Positions 20,092-32,599 of a DNA stretch of 37,573 nt are shown here, in pieces; the first letter of the stretch is position 1; each line of letters begins with the position of its first letter. The stretch is taken from the NCBI GenBank assembly GCA_024195585.1, contig SWBL01000420.1, forward strand, positions 1 through 37,573, given 5' to 3'. The notes beneath the pieces were generated by a model, which was not told where the DNA came from, did not search any database, and was given only the letters and a program-made list of their open reading frames with translations. This stretch comes from Aureobasidium sp. EXF-3400. Taxonomy: Eukaryota; Ascomycota; Dothideomycetes; Dothideales; Saccotheciaceae. The position numbers and the translations under genes were made by a program.

Positions 20092-22020
20092 ATGACGCCT
20101 TCCTTCTCTGAGGCATTCCATTTCGATCTCCTTCCACTTCCAACAACAAGAGAAGTTCATTCTTCGACTAAGAGAAATAACCACCCACATCAATCGACGC
20201 TGGATCAATCATTTCAACACAACAATTCTTTCGACACGCACTCAATCATATCAACAAACGACTGGCATATGTTTCCAGTGCACAACCATACTGGCGGACT
20301 GCTGCGTAAAACTCAAGGTCATACGAGAAACGTATCCGAGTCGACTGTAAACTCGACCGCTCCCTCATCGCCTTTCATGCAGAGCAGCACATATCCTTAC
20401 ATTGCCAACGCCGACCAGTCTCCTACCACATCGTATTTTAGCGACAACGATCAGACATTCAACAACGTCGGCTACGCACCATCAAAGCTCTCCCACACGC
20501 CCGCGGCTCATCTGGCCATGCAAAATATGGCTATCGATCAGCACAATTCAACCTACAACGAGGACATTCCGGACTTTGCACACTCGTCACGGCATTCAGT
20601 GTCCAGCAAGGGTCAGGACTCGCCGTCGACACCTCAGCCGAGGTCGAGTTCTGACCATGACAATGACGAGAGGCCGCCTCTCTTCAAGATGCCAACCAAT
20701 GGTGAGGAAGTACCAGATCTGGAACTGTTTGAGCGATACTTATTCATGAGCTCGCAACCAGACTACAAAGCCAATGCCCCTCGCGTCGAGCTCAATCGCA
20801 CAGAATCTGCTGCTTTTGCCGACGAGCTCTTCAATCCAAACAACCCTGATTCCCTTCAGCCACCAACGCTACATACCAGTAACAACAAAATGCTCTCGCC
20901 ACACCGCAACTTGATTGACGAGAGATTACGCACCGCAAACAGTATCCGCTCCCAGTCACCAGTCGGAGACATGTCGCGTGAGCGTTCGCCTTTCAGACAA
21001 AATTCGCCCTTTGCAGCCCCGGCTTCCTCGAACTTCAAATCACCTGGGCCATTCTTGGCTACAGCTGCAGATTCAAGGCGTCAGCAGAGGGAAGAGGCGA
21101 GTGCTAGAGAATGGATGTCACACCAACCCAAGCTACGAAGGGAGACTACAAAGACCATGTCGCCGAAGGATGCCCTCCTCGACTTCAATGACAGTGAGGG
21201 TTCAGACATGCCTCTATTCGCTGACACGCTGCCTTCGGGTTACAACTTTGCCTCAAGCATGGCTGCTCCTCCAACCAATGTTGCTGGCTTCCGTGCTTCA
21301 TCCTCAGATCAATCATCCATGGGCTCTACTACTTTCAACTTCTTGCCACCTCAGCCACCAGTAATGCCGAGCAATCCTTATGCTTCTGCACATTACCGAC
21401 CTACTGACTTCAACGCTGAGCCCACGCCAGACTTCCCTGCTCACCTAGCTACTATGGAGTCATCCATGAGCGAAGGTCCTGGCGCTTCTTCCCAAGGTAG
21501 CATGACTGCTGCTTCCACTTCGAGGCCACAGCACACCACTGCTGATACTGGCAGTTACACATGCACTGCTGATGGTTGTTATCAGCGCTTTGACTCAGCC
21601 GTTAAGCTGCAGAAGCACAGACGTGACGCACACCCAGCTCGTCAGTCTTTGTCATCGACAGGCACTGCCACCTCATCTCCCGAGGAAGACCGTCGCTCGA
21701 GCTCACCTGTTACTGGCACTCTTGGCAGCTCAATGACTGCTGCTGCCCTTGCCGAGCGCAACTCACAGCAAGGTCCTCACAAGTGTACACGTATCAATCC
21801 ATCAACTGGCAAGCCTTGCAATAGCATCTTCAGCAGACCTTACGATCTCACTCGTCACGAAGATACAATCCACAACCGCCAGAAGCAAAAGGTTCGTTGT
21901 CAGTACTGTCGCGAGGAGAAGACATTCTCTCGTGCAGATGCACTCACGCGTCACATGAGAATTGTTCACCCCGAGATCGACTTCCACGGTAAGCGTGGAC
22001 GAAAGGGTGATCATTTCTAG
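20092..22020 (+). CDS. rpn4: Rpn4-like C2H2 zinc-finger transcription factor
   Basis: Single-exon 642-residue protein. Residues 1-480 are Ser/Pro/Thr/Asn-rich and disordered. They include acidic patches (near 195-215 and 360-380) that could act as activation or degradation determinants. The C-terminal 160 residues hold the DNA-binding part. One classical finger lies at about 489-512 (C-x4-C...H-x4-H). A second, atypical finger with C-T-R-I-N-P-S-T-G-K-P-C spacing lies near 564-593 with F-S-R-P-Y-D-L-T-R-H. A third with T-F-S-R-A-D-A-L-T-R-H lies near 602-627. The second-third pair and the following basic tail are characteristic of fungal proteins annotated as Rpn4, the regulator of proteasome genes in yeast. 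The family call is confident. Proteasome regulation in this organism is inferred from homology. Confidence 0.85.
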   Translation: MTPSFSEAFHFDLLPLPTTREVHSSTKRNNHPHQSTLDQSFQHNNSFDTHSIISTNDWHMFPVHNHTGGLLRKTQGHTRNVSESTVNSTAPSSPFMQSSTYPYIANADQSPTTSYFSDNDQTFNNVGYAPSKLSHTPAAHLAMQNMAIDQHNSTYNEDIPDFAHSSRHSVSSKGQDSPSTPQPRSSSDHDNDERPPLFKMPTNGEEVPDLELFERYLFMSSQPDYKANAPRVELNRTESAAFADELFNPNNPDSLQPPTLHTSNNKMLSPHRNLIDERLRTANSIRSQSPVGDMSRERSPFRQNSPFAAPASSNFKSPGPFLATAADSRRQQREEASAREWMSHQPKLRRETTKTMSPKDALLDFNDSEGSDMPLFADTLPSGYNFASSMAAPPTNVAGFRASSSDQSSMGSTTFNFLPPQPPVMPSNPYASAHYRPTDFNAEPTPDFPAHLATMESSMSEGPGASSQGSMTAASTSRPQHTTADTGSYTCTADGCYQRFDSAVKLQKHRRDAHPARQSLSSTGTATSSPEEDRRSSSPVTGTLGSSMTAAALAERNSQQGPHKCTRINPSTGKPCNSIFSRPYDLTRHEDTIHNRQKQKVRCQYCREEKTFSRADALTRHMRIVHPEIDFHGKRGRKGDHF

Positions 22021-23082
22021 GACGATGATCTCACCCCCTAATGTTTTGTTTCGTTGTTATGATTTCATTTTCATGTTCATGACTGCGCGGCGTTGGTTCT
22101 TTCACTCTGTACTTGTACGATAATGATGACGAAACTGTTCCGGCGTTCTTTTTTGGTCAATGGTGTCGGGAGAGAAGCGACATCTTTGTTTAGTTACCCA
22201 TGTACAATTATGCTATGATATTGCTTGACGAAAAGCTATGCTTCTTGCTTGATTTTTTCGGGTCGTTTTACTTCGGTGTTAAGATTCAAAGTGTGCAGTT
22301 TTGTACCTACTGCAATCAGCAATGACATCCATAAATGCTCTGCCTGTATATTCTTGTAAATGCACCTTATCTGTTTCTACTTTCATGTGTTAAGAGACTT
22401 GCTCGCAAGTTACATCTGTGATTGTTGTGTCGTCGGGATCAAACTACACGAGCAGAGAGTGTATGAATACGTGCGGATTTTGAACCTCGCTCATTACAAT
22501 CATTATTTGATCGCTATGAGCCATAAATAGCTCGTTATAGACAAACAACATCCACAGAATGGATCAAAGAATCTCTCTACGATGCTTCCTTAAGATTTGA
22601 GATATCAGAGGGTCGCTAGGCATGGATATCGTCGCCGTCGACTTGTGACAGGGTGGTATCTTCGACCAGACAGCATGGTCAAAGCTTTCCCAGCCACCTA
22701 CCTTCCCTCCATGCCGGGTTTGTCCCTTCGCTCTTTCCACCCGCGTCATTTGATAGAGCGCGTGGCAATCGTTGACTGCCCAGAATGATAGCACCTTTGA
22801 CCAGTCTCGTCCACCAATTTATCATTATTATGTTCATCAATGTCCGAATACCTGATTGGTGTCAGCCAAATCCATGAAGTCTTGCAGGAGCATCGCGGCT
22901 GCGCCTTGTGATCGCTGGCGTTTCGCAGTAGCCATTGGGCATCCATGAATTTCCCCCGACATGCATGCATATTGTGGCTCAGCGGAGATATGAGCCCCCC
23001 AAAGATAAGTATCGCTGTCCCTCGTTGATGCTAGATGGTCTGCTACCTATCTCACCTTTGGATGATTCTGGTATGACAAATC
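22021..23082. other. Intergenic stretch after the Rpn4-like gene
   Basis: About 1.06 kb. The first part is T-rich and likely the 3' untranslated region of the zinc-finger gene. The second part should contain the promoter of the NACHT gene. No coding frame, RNA gene or repeat is supported. Confidence 0.45.
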
Positions 23083-26000
23083 ATGTCTACAACAACGCTG
23101 CCGTCGCAAAGAAAGAGAGATAGACTGAGAAGCATCCTTCCTGGGAGGTCAAAACCCTCTACGGCTACCGTGTTGTCAAGCTCCTCTCAGAATTCGCAGC
23201 CGTGCGGTCCGGTAGCCTCGATACTCAACCACTCTGTAAACAGAATTCCTTCGCAATCAGCACTCACCTTGATCGCAGCGCCATCATCTCAAGTCGCTTC
23301 ATTTGTCGTTCCAGCAACGGCCTCTTCCACGGCAACAACCAGTTCCTCAACCAACCCCGCATTTCTCGCGGCGATACAAAAACATCTTGACAAACTGTCG
23401 ATAGTGGAGCGACAAGCATTTCTTCAAGCACACACAATCATCACGCCTGACAGCCTGCTAGGGAAAGTTGGGTCACTGGATAAACAGCATGCCTCGACCT
23501 CGTCATTTCGACCTCACGCAGAAAAGATCACTAGGTTCTTGAGTCTTCTGGACCGTCTGCTTGGAGGGGTTGCTATTGCTATCCAGGCAAATCCTGATGT
23601 TTCTTCTATCGCCGTTGGTGGCATGAAGCTAATAGTTGACATCGCTGTGGGATTCACCAGATACTTCGGCAAGCTCACAAATATGCTTGATCGGCTTAGT
23701 GAAATCATCGCCCCTTTAGAGCGGTATGCCGAACGCTTCGAGCTGTTGAATGTCGGAAATGCTCTCATAGATGTATATGGGGACATCCTAGATTTTTGCA
23801 AAGCCTCCAGTACTTTGTTCCTTGACAAAAATGGCAGATCCAAGATACCGACTACGCTCAAGATATTCCTCCATCAACAATGGGAACCTTTTGAGACGGA
23901 GTTCGGTGACATTGCCGGTCGAATGGACAGTCATTGCAATGTCCTGTTGCATGCAGCTCAAGCAGAGTTGTTGTACGCTGACAAAGGAAAGTGTCTCCTG
24001 GTACCGAGTCTCTGGCATCATTCTGACCCCACACAGTCAAGGAGAGGGAGGATTTTCTACGCTGGTTATCACCATACGACTTCCACCATAAACAGAAACA
24101 AACTTTGAAAAGCAAGCATAAAGGTACCGGCGACTGGTTGCTGCAGACGAGCGAGTTTGTGCGATGGGTGAGAGAGCCGTCTTCCCAGATCTTGTGGTGT
24201 CATGGCAAGCGTATGTGTTCTCAATCATTTCGCTAACCTATTCTAACGAGATATAACACAGCTGGTGCGGGAAAGTCTGTTCTAGCGTAAGGCCTGCGTT
24301 CTGCTTCGCATTATCATGAGCTAACACGATTATGCAAAGATCTCACGTCATCAATCATATTGAACAGAACTACGTAAGGAAGCAGACGGGTCTTTGCTTT
24401 GCTTACTTCAGCTTCACAGATCCGAACTTCCAAGAAGCAACACTGCTCATTGCGCTATTTTTGAAGCAACTCTGTCAACAGCGCGGTTTAATTCCTGAAA
24501 GACTGCTGGAAGCTAAGCGGCAGGCAAGAGATCCCACTAGTGTGTCAGACATCGATGTGTTCATCAGTGTCACTGAGCTTTATCAACAAATATTTGTTGT
24601 TCTTGATGGGCTCGACGAGTGCCCGGAAGAGAAACGCTCACTAATACTGGATTTCATTCTCGAAGCATCAAGCATATCTAAGTCTAACGTAAAAATGCTC
24701 GTCAGTAGTCGTAAAGAATATGACATCAACGACAAATTCAAGCGTCTCAGCACACCTGCAATTGAGCTTGAGACTGGAACCATCACGCCAGATATTCGAA
24801 GTTTTGTCCAACATGAAGCCTCGAGGCTCAGAGCGGAATCCAAGCTTCATGTTCGAGACGATGGGTTGTTTGAAGAGATTGTTCAGAAACTGGTCGAGAA
24901 GTCGGACGGCATGTGAGTTTAGCCCTATTTTCAGCCTCGCCAACCCGTCATACTAACTGTGCAAGGTTCCTCTGGGTCAGTCTCCAGCTGCAACAACTAT
25001 GCAGAACCAGCAGAGCAGAGAATGATCGACATCTCAAGCAATCACTTGATCACCTGCCTCAAGGTCTGGTAGCAATGTATACGCGCATCTTTGACGAGAT
25101 TGCGAGCGGTCCTGTACATGCTCGAAATGTTGCCTTGGAGTGCTTCCGCTGGATCATGTATGCGAAACGAAGACTGCCACTACATGTTCTGAGGGCCGCT
25201 GTTGCCCTTTCAGAGACACCTTGTACAGCAGAAGACATGAAGTCGCGGCTGCTACCGAACGAGTACATCTTGGAAGCATGTCGGTATCTGCTGCGGCTGC
25301 CTAATGACGTGTCTTCTGCAAGCTACGCGTGGGTTACTCCATCCCATTTCTCTTTTCTTGAGTATTTACGCAGTCTACCTTTGGACAAGCTTGAAGGCTG
25401 TTTCTGGGACCCTCTTGCAGACCATTGTGATGCTCAAGCTATATTGGCATGCCGTTGTATTGATTGGCTCTTGCTTGAACTACCCCAGGATCTTCGTACC
25501 CCTGATGATCAAGTCGCCGCCTGGAGCTATCTCTGCTACCCCATCGCTTGTTTCGACTATCACGCTATACGTGCCATCAGCAGATCTCGTAAAATTCCAG
25601 CAAGTCTTTTGGCAAGCATTAATCGAATTTTACGTGCCAACGCCAAGAAGCTCGCCTTTCTGGTTGATTTTCGCTTGGTACCGACGCCAATGGGCCAAAG
25701 GGCACTAGGACCAGACTTTGATGAACGTCTTTCCAGGAACTATCTGATGTGGACGACAGATCTTTACCTCCTTCCAGGACTAGACAGTGACTGGACCAAC
25801 TTGGAAATCCCAAGATATGCTCTTCATTTCGCAGTCTGGTTCCGTCCTGAAAATCTAAATTATCTAATTTCGAATGGTTCCTATGTGAATGAATGCGACG
25901 GAGACGGACGAACGCCTCTTTCTTATGCTTGCGCAAAGGGACGCACGGCTTCTGTCGAAGTACTTCTGCGCGCGGGTGCCACGTTTGACGCACACTATTA

Positions 26001-27155
26001 TCAGGCAAATCCCCTAGGTGTTGCGATACAGAACAATCACCTCGAGCTTACAAGGATGCTGATCCAGGTCGATGTCAACCCAAATCCCTTGGTCGGAGCC
26101 AGAGGCAGGGTTCCACTCATGAAGGCAACTAGTCTTGAGATGGTGAAACTGCTGTGCGATGCACAGAAGTCCGACATTAATGCCGTTGATAACGTAGGGA
26201 GATCAGTTCTCGCCTACTTTGTCGGATATGACTCCCCTCCATACATTAGATACGTTGAGCCTGCAGAAGCGACTTGCGTCCTTGACTACCTGACCAGTCG
26301 AGGAGCTAATCAGTATGCAGAATCTAAGGCCGGGATGAATCTCATCGATTATGCCGCTTCCGGCGTGGATTGTGTTGACCAACTCGAATTTCTCTTGCAG
26401 CTCAACTCAGGATTAGTTGACATGAAGACCCAGGGATGGACATCTTTGCATTGGGCTTGCAAGAAAGGTAATCTGAGGATCGCAAGACTACTCCTCAAGC
26501 ACGGACTCGAGGTGAAGAAGGTCACAACTCCGAAGCCTGCCAAGTGCTGGACGCCATATGATATCTTGGTTCACCATGGTTTCCGAGGAATCGCTGCCTT
26601 TCAGGACATTGACGAGTCAATTTTATATGCTTTGGGTCGACCGAAGGACATTCCCACGATTGCTGTGTATCACAACAAACGTGTCGATTATGATGCTTTG
26701 GCGACTAGAGTGGACAGGGTGGGAGCGGTGTGCTCTTTGTGCGCGATGCAATTCGAGGTGTGCTGCCGTCAATCCACTCTGGAGGCTAATAATGCTTATG
26801 ACTTCCAGACAGGCTTTCTGTTCAAGTGCGCAACCTGTAACGATAGGTTCTGCCTCATGTGTAATCACACTATGCACGACATAACATCAGATCATATCAT
26901 CCGAACTTTATATCATTTCGGCATAGGTAATCTCGATCTTTGATCTTGCTCGTTCATGAAGAAAGCTGACTATCCTGACTAGACCACGTGTGCAACGTCA
27001 ATGGCCGGTACACCAATCTTTTCGCGTTAGAACTTGCCTATGCCTTCGATCTTGAGCGACCTGACTGGCAAGAATGGTTCAAGCGATTGAAAGACAAGCT
27101 TGTAGAACAAGAACATGAGAATAATTGGCGATGGAGAGCAGCGCCGCCAGGATAG
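23083..27155 (+). CDS. NACHT-ankyrin NLR-like receptor with ZZ-like C-terminal finger
   Basis: Six exons: 23083-24000, 24042-24210, 24262-24286, 24340-24912, 24966-26926 and 26983-27155. All phases fit and give about 1272 residues; the first intron (41 nt) is the least certain. Residues about 90-300 form a helical region like the domain that commonly precedes NACHT in fungal STAND proteins (DUF7708-like). Next comes the linker R-W-L-S-P-Y-D-F...G-T-G-D-W-L-L. The NACHT ATPase has Walker A G-K-P-G-A-G-K-S near 365 and Walker B F-V-V-L-D-G-L-D-E-C near 455-465. A winged-helix-like segment and ankyrin repeats at about 835-1095 follow. A Cys/His cluster at about 1149-1190 (C-x2-C...C-x2-C-x4-C-x2-C...H) resembles a ZZ finger. 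Relatives act in fungal non-self recognition and programmed cell death. No effector role is shown by sequence here. The C-terminal exon was found from frame continuity past an apparent stop at 26941-26943. Confidence 0.88.
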
Positions 27156-27536
27156 GAACATTAGCTCTTCACATGGAGCCAGTACGTCACGACACACTTA
27201 CTTTCTGCTACTCTCCGGAGTGTGATGCCGTAGATTGTACTTTGATTACTTCTGCTATCTGAGTAGACCGACGTTCCGGCCTCTTTGCACTGATTGAGTT
27301 CATCATTCATCCTTATCTCTGGATCTTCTCCTGGCCTTCCAGGATCCAACTCCCTTTCGGGTCTTGCAGCCAGCTGCTATCCGTCCAGCTTTGCAATTTT
27401 TCTGCTATCGTTCGTGTGATCCTGGCTGTCTTGCGTCCCTTCTGCAATCTCCCCTTTTTCTCTTGCCGGATGGGCTGCCTTCTGCCTGAGAATCATTGTT
27501 CTCATTCGCTCCCTCCTGTGGTCCACGTAGCTGGGC
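27156..27536. other. Convergent intergenic region
   Basis: About 380 bases between the stop codons of the NACHT gene (plus) and HPPD (minus), T/C-rich on the plus strand. It presumably contains both 3' ends. No gene was recognised. Confidence 0.5.
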
Positions 27537-28869
<1,333 letters not shown>

Positions 28870-29459
28870 GGTGGTTGATATTGTTGATTGATGTTGGGGT
28901 GAGTGGATGTTGTGATGATCAGAAGTGGTGGATAAATAAATGGTGTTTTGGCGCAGGCCGCGTGGCAAGAATGATCACTTGGAAGGCTTCAAAAGTGAAT
29001 GTGTACGCTGTACATCAATGGTCCTTCACTCGATGACTTCCACGAGGTAGATATATCGTTTCAAGGTCATGGGCCCAGATAGTGAGGCGGAAGGCGGCCC
29101 GTTAGCTCTTGTCGGATCGTGGATGCCTCTTTGGAGAGCGTTTCTGTGGGGTGAGGGGCCCCCAGTCTTCTTCAGGGCGGCTGTCTTCCGCTTGCGATGA
29201 TACAACTGACGTTAGAAATGAATGGAAACTATCAAGAGATGTGTAACATCACAGCCAGGTCATCAATCAAACACAGAAGAGGAAGTGGTTTATTCAATCA
29301 CAGGATTAATGATTTGCTTGGAAAGGTGTGTCTGCTCAGCCTTGGCACATTGATTGAGGACTATCTGATATCTTTGAACCTTCGGTGTAACTTCTCGTGA
29401 ACATTCTGCTTATCGTGCCCTTGGTAATCGTCGCTCAGTCTTTGGTAACATGTCCCGAT
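28870..29459. other. Upstream region of HPPD and 3' region of the TPR gene
   Basis: About 590 bases. The HPPD promoter and leader should lie next to 28870. A short plus-strand open frame (29197-29400) has no recognisable motif. No specific regulatory element could be named with confidence. Confidence 0.45.
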
Positions 29460-30170
29460 TCAGCAAAGCTGACTTGACTTCCACTCTTCTTGCTCCTTCT
29501 TCAGTGCCTCCTTGACGATAGCACCACACATCTTTGCATAGGGGTTGGTTCTCACGGCCATGTCGCGTGCTTCCTTGCTTCCGTACTGGCCTCCGGCAGC
29601 AAAATCCTTGCTTGCTTGCTCTTCAACACTTTCTGCAGAAGCCAACTGAAGTGTGTCACTGACGCCATGGAGTTGCTCGCCACTGCGGATGATGTCGGCG
29701 ATCTTTAGTAGCAAGAATGCGCGGTGTGTGTAAGCAGCTGCGAGAACAGTTGTTTGATGAGATGATAGTTGTTGGTCTGGAGTGGTCGGGGAGGCGAGCT
29801 GGATGCCCTTCTGAAGGTCTTTGAGCAGCTGTCCACTTGCTTCGGCATGGTCGGATGTGAAGAGACGACTTGTAGGGATGAGCAGTCGGTCTGCTTGCGC
29901 ACGATTGACGTATGCTGAGGCGTAGCCAGGCGAGTGGTCGATTAGTGATGACAGATGGTTGATTGCTTTCTGGACAGTCTCGGGGTCTGAAGTGTCGCTT
30001 TGCAGTTGTGAGATGATCTGGAGTTCTGTCGCCCTGTTGATTGAGAACTGGTCTTCTGGCATTCCAGGCAGTGATGTCTGGGACGATGCATGCTTTGTGG
30101 ATGACGCCGAGGCCTCTGGATCGAAGAGTGATTTGAGGACGAACGAGTCTCGGGTAGTCAGACCAGGCAT
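29460..30170 (-). CDS. hmgX: TTC36/HmgX-like tetratricopeptide protein
   Basis: Single exon, 236 residues, start at the ATG 30168-30170. After a Ser-rich N-terminus, residues about 45-200 carry helical repeats of TPR type. A-I-N-H-L-S-S-L-I-D...Y-A-S-A-Y-V-N-R-A-Q-A-D-R-L is the clearest repeat, followed by a Leu-rich A-Y-T-H-R-A-F-L-L-L-K repeat. The protein ends with S-K-E-A-R-D-M-A-V-R-T-N-P-Y-A-K-M-C. That N-P-Y-A-x-M/L-C ending matches the C-terminal signature of animal TTC36. In Aspergillus a gene of the tyrosine-degradation cluster, hmgX, is needed for the pathway, and animal TTC36 has been linked to HPPD stability. The position between HPPD and MAAI on the same strand supports the same role here. 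The TTC36-like identification is by pattern. The hmgX symbol is an inference from context and should be treated as provisional. Confidence 0.72.
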   Translation of the reverse strand: MPGLTTRDSFVLKSLFDPEASASSTKHASSQTSLPGMPEDQFSINRATELQIISQLQSDTSDPETVQKAINHLSSLIDHSPGYASAYVNRAQADRLLIPTSRLFTSDHAEASGQLLKDLQKGIQLASPTTPDQQLSSHQTTVLAAAYTHRAFLLLKIADIIRSGEQLHGVSDTLQLASAESVEEQASKDFAAGGQYGSKEARDMAVRTNPYAKMCGAIVKEALKKEQEEWKSSQLC

Positions 30171-30501
30171 TTTGTCGAGTTGTGATGATGAGTTTGCGCA
30201 ACAAGTGATATTGTCAGACGTAAGAGTAGCAGGGAAGTCGCTGACTATCTGCTACTTGGTCTCTGGTCGTGTCGTTATCTGCGGAAGGTGTGAACGCGGA
30301 TGCGGCCCGGCTTGTTCGTCACCCCGCTTTGAATGGAGCTGGGGAAGGAGCGATGCAGTCGACACCACGGAACAACTTCCGCGTCTCAATCCCAGTGAAT
30401 CGTCTCCTTCGAATGCTTCACTTGGCAGAAAGTGTCGTTATCGCTTTCCCTATAGAATATCTGAGACCAATAAGAAAATGTGATCAAGAGCTTGACTCGA
30501 T
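30171..30501. other. Spacer between the TPR gene and MAAI
   Basis: 331 bases between two genes on the minus strand, likely the 3' end of MAAI and the promoter of the TPR gene. No coding sequence was recognised. Confidence 0.5.
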
Positions 30502-31149
30502 TTATCTCAGCTCCTCTGGACAATCAGGCTGATTCTGCCAATGCGACTTTATGAATGAAGGGTGCTCCTTCAAAACACCATACACTCGAGAAATAGTCGG
30601 AAAAGATTCTATCGCAACTCCGAACTTCTCGGCATTCCACAGAGCAGGCACCAAACAAACATCGGCCAAAGTCATGGTGTCACCGCAACAGTATCGCCCT
30701 GCCGTTCTGCTGACCACAGTCTCAAAAGCTTCAAGGCCTCTCTCAGTGAAGAACCTTGCCCACTCCAAGCGATCGGCTCCAGAAGATTCAGCACGTTTCA
30801 TGGGCGTGTCGTTGGTCGGTGGCTGAGTATCGACAGCGATGATATCTGTCAAGGTGCGGACATCTGCCCTCGACTTTGCATCTGTAGGGAGCAGAGATGT
30901 TGATTGCGGATAAGCTTCTTCGAGGTACTCCAGAGCTGCCATGGACTGCGGTATACACCATGAACCATCGACCATCAGCGTTGGAACAGAACGAGACGGG
31001 TTCTTTGCACCATATTCGTCCTTGAGATGCTCGCCTTTGTTGAGATTGATGTACACAGGCTTGTACTCTATGGCCTTCAAGTCGAGGGCTATGCGAAGTC
31101 TCGCCGAGCAAGACGACCGATAGTAGCCGTAAAGGGTAAGATTCGCCAT
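30502..31149 (-). CDS. maiA: Maleylacetoacetate isomerase (zeta-class glutathione transferase)
   Basis: Single exon, 215 residues, a normal length for MAAI. The enzyme isomerises maleylacetoacetate to fumarylacetoacetate with glutathione, the penultimate step of tyrosine degradation. The N-terminal thioredoxin fold has the zeta-class signature S-S-C-S-A-R-L-R-I-A-L at residues 12-22 with the Ser-Ser-Cys active-site motif. The glutathione-binding segment V-P-T-L and Q-S-M-A-A-L-E-Y-L follows. In the helical domain D-T-Q-P-P-T-N, the Y-C-C-G-D-x-M-T-L-A-D-V-C-L-V-P block, F-P-T-I and the terminal N-Q-P-D-C-P match the family. The gene is on the same strand as HPPD and the TPR gene. Homogentisate dioxygenase and fumarylacetoacetase, the other core enzymes, are not in this window. 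Confidence 0.94.
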   Translation of the reverse strand: MANLTLYGYYRSSCSARLRIALDLKAIEYKPVYINLNKGEHLKDEYGAKNPSRSVPTLMVDGSWCIPQSMAALEYLEEAYPQSTSLLPTDAKSRADVRTLTDIIAVDTQPPTNDTPMKRAESSGADRLEWARFFTERGLEAFETVVSRTAGRYCCGDTMTLADVCLVPALWNAEKFGVAIESFPTISRVYGVLKEHPSFIKSHWQNQPDCPEELR

Positions 31150-31424
31150 GAGGAATTAATACTTTGCTTTGATGAGTAGCACGAGGCACAACTACTGAAG
31201 CATCCGTTAGACATAGGATAAGTATTATGGGCAGGCCGCTTACTGTAGGAATGAGGGGTGACTGGTGAGTGTGACTCGGTCGAACCGAGTAGGGTCGCTC
31301 GCCGATCAGCTGCGGGGAACATTCATCCAGAAGGGTTCGTAGTGATGAAATCTGGATATTGATACAGAGTTATAGTACGCGAGCTGTGCTTCAGATGCGC
31401 TCAATCAGATTCTTCGTCTGACAT

Positions 31425-32315
31425 TTATTCTTCAGCTTCTTCTTCTGAAGTCTGTTCCTCGTCTTCCTCTAAAGCTTCCTTACACTCTTGGTGCAGAACA
31501 GTTATGCCTTGCTGGACAGCTTCCCAATCCACCCAGTCGTATGCGCTGCAATACCAACTGAGAAAGTCACGAAGACTTTCGTAATAGCCACGGTCATGGA
31601 AATCGATGTCGTTGATGAAGATTCTCCATCGCCACGGCTCATTCTGCTCCGCGACTCTTTTGCAAAGGAGATAGTGTATCCAACAGCTTCTATCATTGTC
31701 GCCAGCCGTCCAGCCAGCAGCAACCACAAATCCATTCGGACCGGCAATTCTGCACATCTTGTCTAGAGGCTGGGCCTGCCCTTTGAGGTCGTATGTGTTG
31801 GTTCCAAAACTGCAGACGAACATCTGGCGATCCAGGTTTGGGTAGACAACGCCGGCAGTATGCTTGAGAAATTCGCAGAAATCAGTTGGCAGCTCGAGTG
31901 TCTCTGCTGCATCTCCTAATAGATCTCTGGACGCAGTTTCGCACACGGCTTTCTGCAAGTGCAGCAAGAATGCTGCGATATATTCGCTCGAGTCGTACTC
32001 CCACGGACAGACGCCCGAATCGTGACCGAGGCGGGACCAAGCTTTGTAGTCGCTCAAACGGGTAATTTCAGTGTCGTCCCATGATTTGACGTCGACCTCC
32101 GACGTATCCATCTCCAAATGCGTTGCTAGCATATTCAGGTGGAGTTTTTCGTCGCCTTCTGTTTCGGCAATCATATCCAATACCCTCTCAAAGATGCGTT
32201 TGTTGCTATCAAGCATGCGGTCGGCGAATTGTGAAAGCAGACTAGCCATCGCCTCGGAGCGAGCGATAGGACTGAGGTCCCTGAACTCATCTTCGATGTC
32301 TATCGTAGCGGTCAT
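31425..32315 (-). CDS. Hypothetical protein with acidic C-terminal tail
   Basis: Open frame with a likely start at the ATG 32313-32315 (296 residues). The frame extends upstream to another Met at 32495, but that segment is of different composition. The C-terminal half contains Trp/Tyr-rich segments: G-F-V-V-A-A-G-W-T-A-G-D-N-D, W-R-W-R-I-F-I-N-D-I-D and a final helix Y-E-S-L-R-D-F-L-S-W-Y. A Glu-rich tail of about 18 residues follows. The layout distantly resembles SMI1/KNR4 (SUKH) proteins, but I cannot confirm it. No signal or membrane segment is present. It is head-to-tail with MAAI, but no functional link is evident. Confidence 0.6.
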   Translation of the reverse strand: MTATIDIEDEFRDLSPIARSEAMASLLSQFADRMLDSNKRIFERVLDMIAETEGDEKLHLNMLATHLEMDTSEVDVKSWDDTEITRLSDYKAWSRLGHDSGVCPWEYDSSEYIAAFLLHLQKAVCETASRDLLGDAAETLELPTDFCEFLKHTAGVVYPNLDRQMFVCSFGTNTYDLKGQAQPLDKMCRIAGPNGFVVAAGWTAGDNDRSCWIHYLLCKRVAEQNEPWRWRIFINDIDFHDRGYYESLRDFLSWYCSAYDWVDWEAVQQGITVLHQECKEALEEDEEQTSEEEAEE

Positions 32316-32599
32316 AGTGCGAAGTATTGAAGACTCCAGTGAATATAGATCTAGATCGTGAGAAAATGTTGTGGTTCTAGTTACGTTCTCGACAGAGCTT
32401 TTAGGGTGGACATCACTTGATTGTCGACCAAGATTGCTCGCGACCCACTTTCGCGCAGGAAAAAGCTCGTACCATATCATCCGCCATCCTTCCAATTTTC
32501 ATGAGACTTGCTAAACATGAACATGTATGTTTCAGATACTCCATTTTAACCTATCTAGTATTTGCAAGTTTGTCTTCCGTGGTCTGACTTGTAAATTCC

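Noticed and set aside
26927..26943. Stop at 26941-26943 as the true end of the NACHT-ankyrin protein
   Set aside because: A GT-AG intron at 26927-26982 with matching phase leads into 57 further codons of protein-like sequence. The short ending would be the unspliced form.
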